Below are positions 43,746 to 52,732 of a stretch of DNA of 64,000 nucleotides, piece by piece. Both the position numbers and the translations under genes were made by a program. Origin of the DNA: Haloterrigena salina JCM 13891 (GTDB lineage Archaea; Halobacteriota; Halobacteria; Halobacteriales; Natrialbaceae); assembly GCF_000337495.1 (NCBI RefSeq), contig NZ_AOIS01000067.1, positions 273,466 through 337,465 on the forward strand. The letters run 5' to 3'. The notes beneath the pieces are model-generated. The model was not told where the DNA came from. It did not search any database and worked only from the letters and a program-made list of their open reading frames with translations. The stretch's first letter is position 1; each line of letters opens with the position of its first letter.

Positions 43746-45137
43746 ATGACCACAATAAGCCAGAAGCGAAAGCGAATGATGGCAACGGAAGACCAACGAT
43801 CGGATCGAACCGCTGCCGATCAACGCGACTCGGCGGGCGGCTTCATCGTCACGAATAATCGAGTCATTCGGGCTCTGTTCACGAATAAAAACGTACAGCA
43901 CGCAGTTAATTTGATTACGGTGTTCCTCTTCTTCTACGCGATCTACCGGGCCGCGGTAGGGCCGGCGGATTCCGGGGCGAATTTCGGAAACGTCGCGTTT
44001 TTCGGCCTCTGGTGGACGCCGGTTATGATTCTCAGCCTCGTTTTTCTCGGTCGGATCTGGTGTTACTTCTGTCCGATGGGGGCGATCGTCCGATTCACGC
44101 AGCGGTTCGGACTGCAACGTCATTTCCCGATGTACACGCGGAACTGGGTCGTGTTCGGCCTGCCGATCTCCGTCTTGTCGTTGACGGCGCTATCGTTCGT
44201 ACTGGCGCGGTGGCCGATGTACAAAGTCGGCGTCGCGTACTCGCCGCGTCTCATTCCCGTCTACTGGCTCGCAATCCTCGGCGTTGCGGTCGGCGTCAGC
44301 CTCGTATACCAACGGCAGGCGTTCTGTCGGTACGTCTGTCCCGCCACAGGCGTGATGAGCGTTACCTCGAAGTTCTCGCCCCTAGAGATCTCCCAGAACT
44401 CGGACACCGGCGTCCAGTGTGCGACGCTCGAATACAAGAGCGACTTTCTGAGCACCGATCGACGGTGTACCGCCTGTATGAAATGTACGACCGAACGACC
44501 CGAAAAAGACGTGGAGTTGCGGTTTCGCTGGCCCGGTGCGAAGGTGCTCACGGAGCGCATCCCACTCGTCGACGAGGCGCTCGTCGCGCTCGTGCTCTGG
44601 GCCGTCTTTCCGATCGATCATGTGCTCGGCAGCGCGGTTGAGGAAACCACACTCGTCGGAAATCTCCCCGGGGTCCTCGCCCCGACTACGGCCTACCTCG
44701 TGAGCATCACGGCGACGATTCTGGCGTTCACCGCCGTCAATCGACTGGCGAGCAGTTGGAGCGGTATCGACTGGACGACGTCGTTTACGAAGTTCGGACT
44801 CGCGTACGCGCCCCTCGGGATCATGTTTACGCTCGGGAGTCACGCCATCGGCGGGCTATTGGAGTCGGGCGGACAGACGCTGAACGTGTTCGCGCGTGGC
44901 CTGGGGATTCCGCTCGACCTCCCCGCGGGAGCGAGTCCCGCGATCGTTTCGGCTTGGAACGAGTTCTTCGTCACGGGCTGGCTGTGGCTCGCGGTTCTCT
45001 GGAGTGCGCTGATCGCGTGGCAAGTCGCGAGGGTGATGACCGACTCGAAGAAACGGGCGGTGAAAGCGGTTGTCCCGCACGTTGCGCTGATGGCGAGTAG
45101 CACGTACGTCGTCGCTACCGTTCTCTCGACTCACTGA
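43746..45137 (+). CDS. NapH/CcoG-like membrane iron-sulfur protein
   Basis: A 463-residue membrane protein with about nine helices and an N-terminal cytoplasmic part. Cys motifs are CYFCP (C106, C109), CRYVCP (C194, C198) and CTACMKC (C241, C244, C247). The last normally reads CxxCxxCxxxCP; here the fourth Cys is Arg (TTERP). C-terminal helices (about 280-463) have no cysteines. It may pass electrons across the membrane to an unknown partner. ATG at 43746 or a nearby internal Met is possible. Confidence 0.78.
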   Translation: MTTISQKRKRMMATEDQRSDRTAADQRDSAGGFIVTNNRVIRALFTNKNVQHAVNLITVFLFFYAIYRAAVGPADSGANFGNVAFFGLWWTPVMILSLVFLGRIWCYFCPMGAIVRFTQRFGLQRHFPMYTRNWVVFGLPISVLSLTALSFVLARWPMYKVGVAYSPRLIPVYWLAILGVAVGVSLVYQRQAFCRYVCPATGVMSVTSKFSPLEISQNSDTGVQCATLEYKSDFLSTDRRCTACMKCTTERPEKDVELRFRWPGAKVLTERIPLVDEALVALVLWAVFPIDHVLGSAVEETTLVGNLPGVLAPTTAYLVSITATILAFTAVNRLASSWSGIDWTTSFTKFGLAYAPLGIMFTLGSHAIGGLLESGGQTLNVFARGLGIPLDLPAGASPAIVSAWNEFFVTGWLWLAVLWSALIAWQVARVMTDSKKRAVKAVVPHVALMASSTYVVATVLSTH

Positions 45138-45382
45138 TACCGAACTGGGTGATTGTCGCGGAATTCCGGTCTGACGATACGTCTCGCCTCAAGTACAGAC
45201 GGAACGACCGAACACCCAGTAAGGGACGGCCGTCTCGACTGCGGGCACGATGACGGTCGTCGCGACGATCTCCGCATCATAGCGGGACACTCGCGGAACG
45301 AAGTGGCGACCACCGACGTCGTGTCATCGGTTGTCGCCCGAAGAGAGTAACCCTTTTGCGGGACCCCTGCACACGTCGGAGT

Positions 45383-45709
45383 ATGAGCAGCGACTGGCCC
45401 GTCGATCCCGACGGCGAGGAAGGCAGCGAGGGAATGCGCAAGTACGACATGCGAATCATCGCGGACAAGGTCGACGAAGAGGAGGACTTCCCGATGGTCC
45501 GCGACGAGTTCGTCGAGGAGTACGGCGACTACCCGATCCGGATCAACTACAAGCGCGTCGTCCCGATGCGCGAGATCTTCGAGTACGTCGAACCCGAGCG
45601 CTTCGAGACGATCCTCGACATGCACAAGGCCGTCGGCGACGCCATGCGCGCCGGCGACTTCTGGGAATACCACCCGCAGGGCAAGAACCCCGAGCGGAAA
45701 CACGCCTAA
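45383..45709 (+). CDS. Small acidic conserved haloarchaeal protein, unknown
   Basis: A 108-residue protein beginning MSSDWPVDPDGEEGSEGMRKYDMRIIADKV. Its central part (EYGDYPIRINYKRVVPMREIFEYVEPERF) is compact and well conserved in haloarchaea; a DUF5785-type annotation is recalled but not certain. ATG at 45383 is chosen; the upstream extension adds Arg/Cys-rich sequence outside the family. Monocistronic. Confidence 0.75.
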   Translation: MSSDWPVDPDGEEGSEGMRKYDMRIIADKVDEEEDFPMVRDEFVEEYGDYPIRINYKRVVPMREIFEYVEPERFETILDMHKAVGDAMRAGDFWEYHPQGKNPERKHA

Positions 45710-45856
45710 AGCCGACGCCGTCGCGTCTCGCCCCCCGTTTTCGACTCGAGGCCAGGATCCCTATTCGAGCGCTCGCCTCGAGTCACCCGTTCGGACACCA
45801 TCACGAATCTGGATTACGTATCGCTTATATGACGGCGTTCGAAACCAACTGCTACC

Positions 45857-46618
45857 GTGACTAATACGCAGGTTACGCTCGTTCAGATCGACAACTACGG
45901 GCCGTGGACGGTCACACCGGAGCCGCGACGGGAGGCCGACCTCCAGACGATGCAGTCCCGGCTCTACGCCGACATCTCCCAGTTCGTCGGGAACCGCGGC
46001 GGCTACACCTTCTTCACTCGCTTCGACAACATGATCGCCGTCACGAACGGCCTCGACCTCGAGGACCACGCGCTCCTCCAGGAGTCCGTCGGCAACCGGT
46101 ATCCCGTGACGCTCAGCCTCGGCGTCGCGGCCGACGCGAGTCCCGTGCAGGCGCTGGCCGACGCGACCGCCCGCGTCCAGGACGCCGGCAGCGCACAGGA
46201 TGAAGATCGGCGCGAGTGCCTCGAGGGACGGGCCGTCGGCCCCGCCGACCGAACCGCCGAAGACGTCCAGATCGCCCACTTCGACGTCATCAATGCGACC
46301 GGTACCTACACCGACGAACTCAACGCCTTCGACACGTTCATCGAGATCGAACAGGGATACGCCGAGCTGATGCGGCACATGCGCCACGCCCACGAGAGCC
46401 TCTCGTTTTTCGTCGGCGGGGACAACATCATCGTCACCTGTCCGGACCTCGACGAAGGCGACTACGAGGAGGCCATCTACCACGTCGAGGAGGCCGTCGA
46501 CGTCGAACTACAGGTCGGCGTCGGCCGCGGGGAGTGCGCCCACGACGCCGGCTTCGCCGCGAAACACGCCCTCGAGACCTGTCGGGCCGACGGGACCCGC
46601 GTCGAACTCGAGTGGTGA
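45857..46618 (+). CDS. arfA: GTP cyclohydrolase III
   Basis: A 253-residue archaeal enzyme that opens GTP to a formylaminopyrimidine, the first step toward riboflavin and coenzyme F420. The family signature VTLVQIDNYGPWTVTPEPRREADLQTMQSRLYAD opens the protein, and the second half repeats the fold with SFFVGGDNIIVTCP. The GTG start is 31 bp downstream of an AT-rich TATA-like GCTTATATGA (45824-45833), as expected for a leaderless message. Confidence 0.95.
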   Translation: MTNTQVTLVQIDNYGPWTVTPEPRREADLQTMQSRLYADISQFVGNRGGYTFFTRFDNMIAVTNGLDLEDHALLQESVGNRYPVTLSLGVAADASPVQALADATARVQDAGSAQDEDRRECLEGRAVGPADRTAEDVQIAHFDVINATGTYTDELNAFDTFIEIEQGYAELMRHMRHAHESLSFFVGGDNIIVTCPDLDEGDYEEAIYHVEEAVDVELQVGVGRGECAHDAGFAAKHALETCRADGTRVELEW

Positions 46619-46791
46619 GCGATTCGAGCGATCGCACCGGAAGTGCGACCGACCGGGGACGGGATGCCGCCAGCGTAGCGGACAGTTTTCCGCGGTAGAA
46701 CGGCCGAGAAACCGACTCACGGAACTTCGATCCCGATTCGCTTAAGAGTGGCGGGGGTAGCTTTTAGCCGGTGTGTGGTTATCTTTCACAC

Positions 46792-47412
46792 ATGGAATCG
46801 GAACTGTCGGTCAGGGAGGTCCTGACGAACGACTACGTCGGCGTCAGCGAGTCGGACACGGTTCGCGGCGCCGTCGAACTCATGCGAGAGGAGCGCTCGA
46901 GTTGCGTCCTCGTCGTCCGCGGGAGCGAGCCGGTCGGAATCATGACCGAGTGGGACGTCCTCGACGTCGTCGCCGACGAGCGCGATCCGTCCGAGACGAC
47001 CGTCGGCGACGTCATGAGTTCGCCGGTCATCACGTTCGGGCCGGACCGGTCGCTCACCGACGTCGCCGACGCGATGGCCCGCGAGAGCATCCGCAACGTC
47101 GTGGTCGAGGACGACGAGGGCGTGGTCGGCCTGCTCACCCAACGCGACGTCATCGCCGCCGCGGGCTCGTTCCAGGCCACGATGACACCCGGGCGAACGG
47201 CCAACACCGCGACGGGACTCGAGGGCGCGCAGCCGTCGGACGAGCGCTCTGCCCAGTCCCAACCCGCCGGCGAGAGTCTCGACTCGCGGATGCTGGCCAA
47301 CGGCGGCGACGAGTACACGACCCAGGGCGTCTGCGAAGCCTGTGGCTCGCTCGCGGAGGCGCTGTGGGACGCCAACGGCCAACTGGTCTGTGCGGACTGT
47401 CGCACGGTGTGA
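46792..47412 (+). CDS. CBS-pair protein with C-terminal zinc ribbon
   Basis: A 206-residue protein. A CBS pair covers about residues 1-125 (VREVLTNDYVGVSESDTVRGAVELM and TVGDVMSSPVITFGPDRSLTDVAD), followed by a Gln/Ser-rich linker and a small zinc ribbon with CEACG and CADC near the C-terminus. It probably senses adenine nucleotides and binds a partner or nucleic acid through the ribbon. The target is unknown. Confidence 0.88.
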   Translation: MESELSVREVLTNDYVGVSESDTVRGAVELMREERSSCVLVVRGSEPVGIMTEWDVLDVVADERDPSETTVGDVMSSPVITFGPDRSLTDVADAMARESIRNVVVEDDEGVVGLLTQRDVIAAAGSFQATMTPGRTANTATGLEGAQPSDERSAQSQPAGESLDSRMLANGGDEYTTQGVCEACGSLAEALWDANGQLVCADCRTV

Positions 47413-47553
47413 CCGTCGAGGCGCCGGCGGCTGCGGTCCAGCGCTCCGATCGGATCCGCGCCGCTGCGTGCCAGGACGTAGCGCGACACCAGTCACCGAC
47501 AGCGATTTCTCCGATAGAAAGACCTTTCGGGGGCCGCGATGCACCCATGGATA

Positions 47554-48780
47554 ATGATCGATACCCTCGACGACCTCGACGTCGAAGGGACCACCGTCGG
47601 CGTCCGCGTGGACATCAACAGCCCGATCGGCGACGACGGTACCCTCGCCGATGACGCCAGACTGCGTGCCCACGTGGACACCCTCTCGGAACTGCTCGAG
47701 CGCGGCGGCCGGGTCGCCGTCCTCGCTCATCAGGGCCGGCCCGGCGGCGACGACTTCGTCTCCCTCGAGTCCCATGCCGAGCGGCTCTCGAAACTGCTCG
47801 AGCGGCCCGTCGACCACGTGGACACAACGTTCAGCGACGCCGCCCGCGAAGCCGTCCGGACCCTCGAGAACGGCGACTGCCTCGTCCTCGAGAACACGCG
47901 CTTCTACAGCGAGGAGTACATGGAGTTCGACGCCGAACGCGCCGCCGAGACCCACCTCGTGGAGGGGCTGGCGCCGGCGCTGGACGTCTACGTCAACGAC
48001 GCCTTCGCCGCGGCCCACCGCTCCCAGCCCTCGCTGGTCGGCTTCCCGACCGTCCTCCCCGGCTACGCCGGCCGCGTGATGGAGTCGGAACTCGACGTCC
48101 TCGGGACGATCGAGGAGACCCCCGAACCGCGGATCTACGTCCTCGGCGGGGCGAAGGTCCCGGACTCGATCGACGTCGCCTGGTCCGTCCTCGAGAAGGG
48201 GCTGGCCGACCACGTCCTCACCGCCGGCGTCGTCGGCAACGTCTTCCTCATCGCCGACGGCGTCGACGTGGGCGACGCCAGCTCCGACTTCATCTACGAT
48301 CAGGGCTACTGGGACGAGATCGACCGCGCCGCCGACCTGCTCGACGCCTACGGCGACAGCATCGCGCTCCCGCGGGACGTCGCCGTCGAACGCGACGGCG
48401 AGCGCCACGAACTCGGCGTCAACGCCCTCCCGCCAGGCGACGAGGAGGCCGCCATGGACATCGGTAGCTCGACACTGGCCTACTACGAGCGTCTGCTCGA
48501 GGACGCGGGCACGGTCATCCTCAACGGCCCCGCCGGCGTCTTCGAGGAGGAGGCGTTCGCGACGGGGACCCGACAGCTCTACGGCGCCGCGACCGACGTC
48601 GAGATGAGCATCGTCGGCGGCGGCGACACCGCCTCCGCGCTGCGCAGCCTCGGCGTCGACGGCTTCACACACGTCAGCACCGGCGGCGGCGCCGCCCTGC
48701 GGATGCTCACCGCGGAGCCGCTGCCCGCCGTGACCGCACTTCAGGATGGACCCAAACGACAACAGCCGGCCGACGATTGA
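47554..48780 (+). CDS. pgk: Phosphoglycerate kinase
   Basis: A 408-residue glycolysis/gluconeogenesis enzyme converting 1,3-bisphosphoglycerate and ADP to 3-phosphoglycerate and ATP. Motifs RVDINSPIGDDG, HQGRPGGDDF, YVNDAFAAAHRSQPS, GGAKVPDSI, NGPAGVFEEEAF and the C-terminal GGGDTASALRSLG are present. ATG at 47554 (MIDTLDDLDVEG) fits the family; ATG at 47539 would add five residues. The 3' end overlaps the acetyltransferase gene by 35 bp. Confidence 0.96.
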   Translation: MIDTLDDLDVEGTTVGVRVDINSPIGDDGTLADDARLRAHVDTLSELLERGGRVAVLAHQGRPGGDDFVSLESHAERLSKLLERPVDHVDTTFSDAAREAVRTLENGDCLVLENTRFYSEEYMEFDAERAAETHLVEGLAPALDVYVNDAFAAAHRSQPSLVGFPTVLPGYAGRVMESELDVLGTIEETPEPRIYVLGGAKVPDSIDVAWSVLEKGLADHVLTAGVVGNVFLIADGVDVGDASSDFIYDQGYWDEIDRAADLLDAYGDSIALPRDVAVERDGERHELGVNALPPGDEEAAMDIGSSTLAYYERLLEDAGTVILNGPAGVFEEEAFATGTRQLYGAATDVEMSIVGGGDTASALRSLGVDGFTHVSTGGGAALRMLTAEPLPAVTALQDGPKRQQPADD

Positions 48781-49267
48781 ACGCGCCACCGCCGACGACG
48801 TCGAGACGGTCGCGGACCTGTGGGTCCGACTGGCTCGAGACCAGCGCCGACACGACTCCTACGTCCGCGCCGACGCCAACCGGGAGACGATGCGGGACAC
48901 GCTCGCGGCCCACCAGGTCAACGACGGCCTGCTCGTCGCCCGCGACGGCGGGACCGTCGTCGGCTTCGCCTCGTTTTCCGTCGAACGGGGCTCGCTCCAG
49001 CTCGACGCCACCCGCGGCGTGCTCTCGAACATCTACGTCGTCCCCGCCGCCCGCGGACAGGGCGTCGGGACGGCGCTGCTCGAGGCCGTCGAAGACGAAC
49101 TCGCATCCCAGGGCGCCGACGTCGTCGTGCTCGAGGTGATGGCCCGCAACGAGGCCGCCCGGCGGTTCTACGAGCGGAAGGGGTACGAGACCTATCGGGT
49201 CGCGATGGATCGCGACCTCGAGGACGACCGCTCGGAAAACGATACACATTCAAAGGAGGACGGCTAA
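48746..49267 (+). CDS. GNAT-family N-acetyltransferase
   Basis: A 173-residue acetyl-CoA-dependent transferase. The acetyl-CoA pyrophosphate loop appears as VVPAARGQGVGTALLEAVE and the C-terminal VLEVMARNEAARRFYERKGYETYRV is typical GNAT. It starts inside the last codons of pgk in another frame (35-nt overlap), so the two are transcribed together. The acceptor substrate is unknown. Confidence 0.9.
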   Translation: MDPNDNSRPTIERATADDVETVADLWVRLARDQRRHDSYVRADANRETMRDTLAAHQVNDGLLVARDGGTVVGFASFSVERGSLQLDATRGVLSNIYVVPAARGQGVGTALLEAVEDELASQGADVVVLEVMARNEAARRFYERKGYETYRVAMDRDLEDDRSENDTHSKEDG

Positions 49268-49278
49268 CCCGAAACTGC

Positions 49279-49352
49279 GCCAGGGGAGCATGGGTGGTTC
49301 ATGCACTCGACTTGTAATCGAGACTCCCGGGGTTCAAATCCCCGCCCTGGCT
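49279..49352 (+). tRNA. tRNA-Thr (anticodon UGU)
   Basis: A 74-nt tRNA. Acceptor GCCAGGG pairs with CCCTGGC (49345-49351), discriminator U. Anticodon stem CTCGA/TCGAG encloses CTTGTAA, giving anticodon TGT for ACA codons. T arm CGGGG-TTCAAAT-CCCCG is intact; no CCA is encoded and no intron is seen. Confidence 0.95.
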
Positions 49353-49979
49353 TACTGACGCAACCAATTCCGTGAGCGTCTCGGTCCCGTTCAAATCCCG
49401 TCCGACCTCGAATCCTGATTATCAACTACTCCACTGACAGGTATCGATACTTCCGTGACTAATGGAGAGTCCGGAAGATCGAATCTCGAGCGACGAGAAT
49501 CGCCCGCGACGGGGACGACTCACGACTCGAAACGCTCCGGACTATTATTACGGACTCGCCGATACTGGATACTGTCCGGGTCGCATCTCCCTGAGAACGC
49601 CAGATCTCACATCTACTCCCAAGTCGCCTTCGACTCGGACACCCCGGTACCGGCACGTAGTGTCACCCGAAACGCCGACGGAAGTCGGCGTCGGAACTCC
49701 CCTTTCGACCGGTGGCGTGTCGATCGAAATCGACTATTGATAGCGGAGCGATTCCGATCGGCAGCGGCCGGTGTGTTTCGAATGTCTCGAGTCGAACGGT
49801 AGTCGTCGGCAACGGCGGACTCCCCATCCCGCCACTCGAGTATTCGACTACCGCAAAGTAAGCCTACTGGCCGGCTAGTCGCACGTTGGCCCGGGTTTCG
49901 GACGATTCGGAGCGCCCCGAGTGACATCGCAGCCGGCCGATCGTTCCCAGCCGTTGCCGACGCGTTCGGAGACGTGCGC
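49353..49979. other. Gene-free interval after tRNA-Thr
   Basis: About 630 bp with no credible gene. A T-arm-like GTTCAAATCCCG occurs at 49389-49400, shortly after the tRNA. Open frames at 49455-49802 and 49462-49740 overlap one another, lack haloarchaeal acidic bias and have no motif, so they are left out. Confidence 0.55.
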
Positions 49980-51485
49980 TCAACAGCGTCTGGTGACCCG
50001 TTCGTTCACGACCGGGTCGCCGGCCGACCCGTCCGCCTCGACCGGCTGCTCGAGGTGATAGATCGTCACCGACTCGAGGTCTCGATCCGATTCTGCGCAG
50101 ACGTACGCCGCCGCCGGCTCGTACTGCGACTCGCCGGCGTAGCGCATATCGACGCCGTACCGGTGCCAGAGCGTCGTCGGGTACGTCCCGGCGGCGTCCG
50201 GCGGCGGGTCGAACGCGACCTCGCCGCCGTCGACCGCGTCGATCGTCTCGCCCGACTCGAGGGTCGCCTCGACCGCGTACCAGCTCGAGGTGTCCGGCGG
50301 GTTCGGCGCGAAGAACGACCAGCTCACGTCCGAGAGCTCGCCGTCCAGATCCGGGGTCGAGTCCTCTGCGATTCCGAGACTCGCCGCCTGCCAGCAGAGT
50401 ATGGCGACGAAGACGCCGACGAGCAACGCGGTGCTCCCGACCCAGATACCCCGCCGGACGCGAGGAACGTGGGGGCTCGACTCGGGCAGTAACGGTCCGG
50501 TTTCTCCGATTCGATCCACCCGAATCGAGGCCGGGAGCCGCTGACGGACGCCCGGGGCGACGAGTGCTGTGATCTCCTCGAGCCGGTCCCAGACCGGCGC
50601 CGGGAAGAACAGGAGCAGGCCGGCGATCATGACGAATGGGAACGCGCCCAGGCGCATCGTCGCGGCCATCCCGAGGTGCGCACAGACGAACGCGGCGGCG
50701 AGTGCGGTCCGCGGTCGCCCGGTGGACAGAATCAGGAACGGCGAGACGGAGAGCATGGTGACCCAGAGCCAGTTGATCGCGGTGAGCACCGTCCCGAACT
50801 CGGCGAGGGACGGCCCGAGCAACACGATGTACTCCTCGAGGCGGAAGATCCGGGACACCGCCGTCCCGGACAGCCACGCCTCGCTCTGGAACTTGTGGAC
50901 CGCGCTCGCCGCGTAGATGGTCACGAAGTGGACGCAGAGGATCGCCGTCTCGAGCGAGTAGACGGGACGATCGTCGTCGCTCCGCCGGCGGTCGTCGAGC
51001 GACCAGCGCGCGTCGAGCGGCAGGAACAGGCCCAGAAACAGGAACGTGAGCAGGATGGTGTCGCCGCCGTTGACCACGTGCGGGTTCCGGGCGAACAGCG
51101 AGGCCAGCAGGACCAGGGAGAGCCCCAGCGAGAGCTTCGTCCGGTAGCCGACGAGGAGACACGCGGCGGCGACGCCGGCAATCGCGAACAACATCCCTTG
51201 TACCCACGCCGCGCCGGAGACCGCGTGGAGCGACGCGGCCGCAAACGTCGGATAGACGTCGGCGAGCGCCGAGCGTGGGAAGACGCCGTCGTCGGTGTAG
51301 AACGTTACTAACCCCGGCACCCGGAGGAACGCCATATCGGCGAGCAGGAGCGCTCCCAGCACGATCCGAAACGCGCCGAGCGCTCGCGGATCGACGCCCA
51401 GACGCGGTCTCGCGACCGCGTGGAGTCGCTCGAGCGCCGCGCGGGATCGATCGGTCGGTTTCGAGTCCTGTGGTGACGAACTCAT
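49980..51485 (-). CDS. HTTM-domain membrane protein (VKGC-like)
   Basis: A 501-residue protein with about ten helices and the HTTM signature region ASLFARNPHVVNGGDTILLTFLFLGLFLPLDARWSLD (about 130-170). HTTM proteins relate to vitamin-K-dependent gamma-carboxylase, but most archaeal ones have no known reaction. The C-terminal 130 residues are soluble (YAVEATLESGETIDAVDGGEVAFDPPPDAAGTYP). A minus-strand TATA-like CTTATACTAT is near 51515-51525. Confidence 0.85.
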   Translation of the reverse strand: MSSSPQDSKPTDRSRAALERLHAVARPRLGVDPRALGAFRIVLGALLLADMAFLRVPGLVTFYTDDGVFPRSALADVYPTFAAASLHAVSGAAWVQGMLFAIAGVAAACLLVGYRTKLSLGLSLVLLASLFARNPHVVNGGDTILLTFLFLGLFLPLDARWSLDDRRRSDDDRPVYSLETAILCVHFVTIYAASAVHKFQSEAWLSGTAVSRIFRLEEYIVLLGPSLAEFGTVLTAINWLWVTMLSVSPFLILSTGRPRTALAAAFVCAHLGMAATMRLGAFPFVMIAGLLLFFPAPVWDRLEEITALVAPGVRQRLPASIRVDRIGETGPLLPESSPHVPRVRRGIWVGSTALLVGVFVAILCWQAASLGIAEDSTPDLDGELSDVSWSFFAPNPPDTSSWYAVEATLESGETIDAVDGGEVAFDPPPDAAGTYPTTLWHRYGVDMRYAGESQYEPAAAYVCAESDRDLESVTIYHLEQPVEADGSAGDPVVNERVTRRC

Positions 51486-51990
51486 CGATGAGTGACGTCC
51501 GGCAGATTCGATCGATAGTATAAGTGCTTTGTAGTGTCAATTCTGACGTCACGTTGCGCCGCTATCGGACTAGTCTGAGAGCGAATGAGACGATGACTCT
51601 CGAGACGGACGAGAGCCGCAGCGACGACCGGCTGAGCGAACCTACTGGATAGACTCAACTCGAGAGATCGGAGTCGTCACTCGCCGGGGTCCGGTAGGTA
51701 CCGATTCGAGCGCCCGAAAAAGTCGGCCGGCGAAAGCCGACGGTGGAACGATGATAACCGAGGACGAGGGAACTGTCTCAGAGTCGGAACCCCCCTACTG
51801 GCAACGACTAGGTGTTCCTCCCTCGTCATTAGCGTGAACGTCCCAGATAGTGATAGCTCCATTGCCAAACTGTGTAGGTAGTGGTGTGACGGAACGTCGA
51901 CTCGAGCCCGTTACCGACCGGTTCGATCCGGAACGCGACCGAATCGTCACCGCCGCTCTCTCGGCCCGATCGGTAGTGTCTCGCGCCCGG
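51486..51990. other. Gene-free interval between HTTM gene and universal stress gene
   Basis: About 500 bp. The left end carries the HTTM promoter. Small frames such as 51677-51868 (minus) are not supported by motif or start context. No repeat, tRNA or terminator is obvious. Confidence 0.5.
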
Positions 51991-52617
51991 TCACTCGGGT
52001 CGTTTCGCGGTCCGCACCTCGCCCGATACGGCGTCGACGTGGACGTGGACGGTATCGGTCGCCGTCTCGAGGGGGACGATCCAGGAGGCGCTGGTCCGAT
52101 GGGGGTCCTCGAGGACGGTGATCTCCGCCGGGTCGAGCGAGCCGTCCTCCTCGACGAGCGCCTCGCGGGCGATCCGGACCGCCTCGTCGGCGTCGTCGAT
52201 CCGGACGTTCTCGGTGAGACGAACGGTCACGACCGGTACGTCGGCCATCCGGACGACGCGCTCGGTGACGCTCCCGACTAGCACGCGGTCGAGGCCGGTC
52301 CGGCCCTGGGTCCCCATGACGATCATGTCGACGTCGTGTTCGTCGGCATACTCGAGGATTTCCTCGTGGGGAACGCCCTGCTCGACCGCCGTCACGACCT
52401 CGACGCCCTTGCGGGTGGCTTCCCGCTCGACGCGCTCGACGGCGCGGTCGGCGGCGGCAATCGCCGTATCGCTCTGTAGCGTCCCGAGGGGTCCCTCCGG
52501 AACGACCGACAGCGCGTGGATGGTCGCCCCGAACTGCTGTGCGATGGCCATTCCGTGGTCGATCGATTGGCGGGTCCCGTCGCTCCCGTCCGTCGGAATG
52601 AGCACGTCCTGATACAT
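51991..52617 (-). CDS. Universal stress protein with extra C-terminal domain
   Basis: A 208-residue protein. Residues 1-142 are a UspA domain with the ATP motif MGTQGRTGLDRVLVGSVTERVV. Residues 145-208 (DADEAVRIAREALVEEDG, then WIVPLETATDTVHVHVDAVSGEV) look like a PepSY-type domain, an unusual fusion. ATG at 52617 (MYQDVLIPTDGS) is the standard USP start. Divergent from the 2-oxoacid dehydrogenase operon. Confidence 0.88.
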   Translation of the reverse strand: MYQDVLIPTDGSDGTRQSIDHGMAIAQQFGATIHALSVVPEGPLGTLQSDTAIAAADRAVERVEREATRKGVEVVTAVEQGVPHEEILEYADEHDVDMIVMGTQGRTGLDRVLVGSVTERVVRMADVPVVTVRLTENVRIDDADEAVRIAREALVEEDGSLDPAEITVLEDPHRTSASWIVPLETATDTVHVHVDAVSGEVRTAKRPE

Positions 52618-52732
52618 GGTATCGGACGTTAGGAATCCGGACGTATATAGCCTCGAGTCGCACTCTCGGGGACTCACGTCGCCGTTCCGGTGCCTAGCTA
52701 TTTATCGATCGATGTGGTGACACCCACCGAGT

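Noticed and set aside
46786-48789. A 667-codon minus-strand frame over the CBS and pgk genes
   Set aside because: Both plus-strand genes have clear families; the antisense frame is a composition artefact.
49864-51552. A 562-codon minus-strand frame overlapping the HTTM gene
   Set aside because: It is Arg/Pro-rich shifted-frame sequence; the frame ending at 49980 has the HTTM motif and membrane helices.
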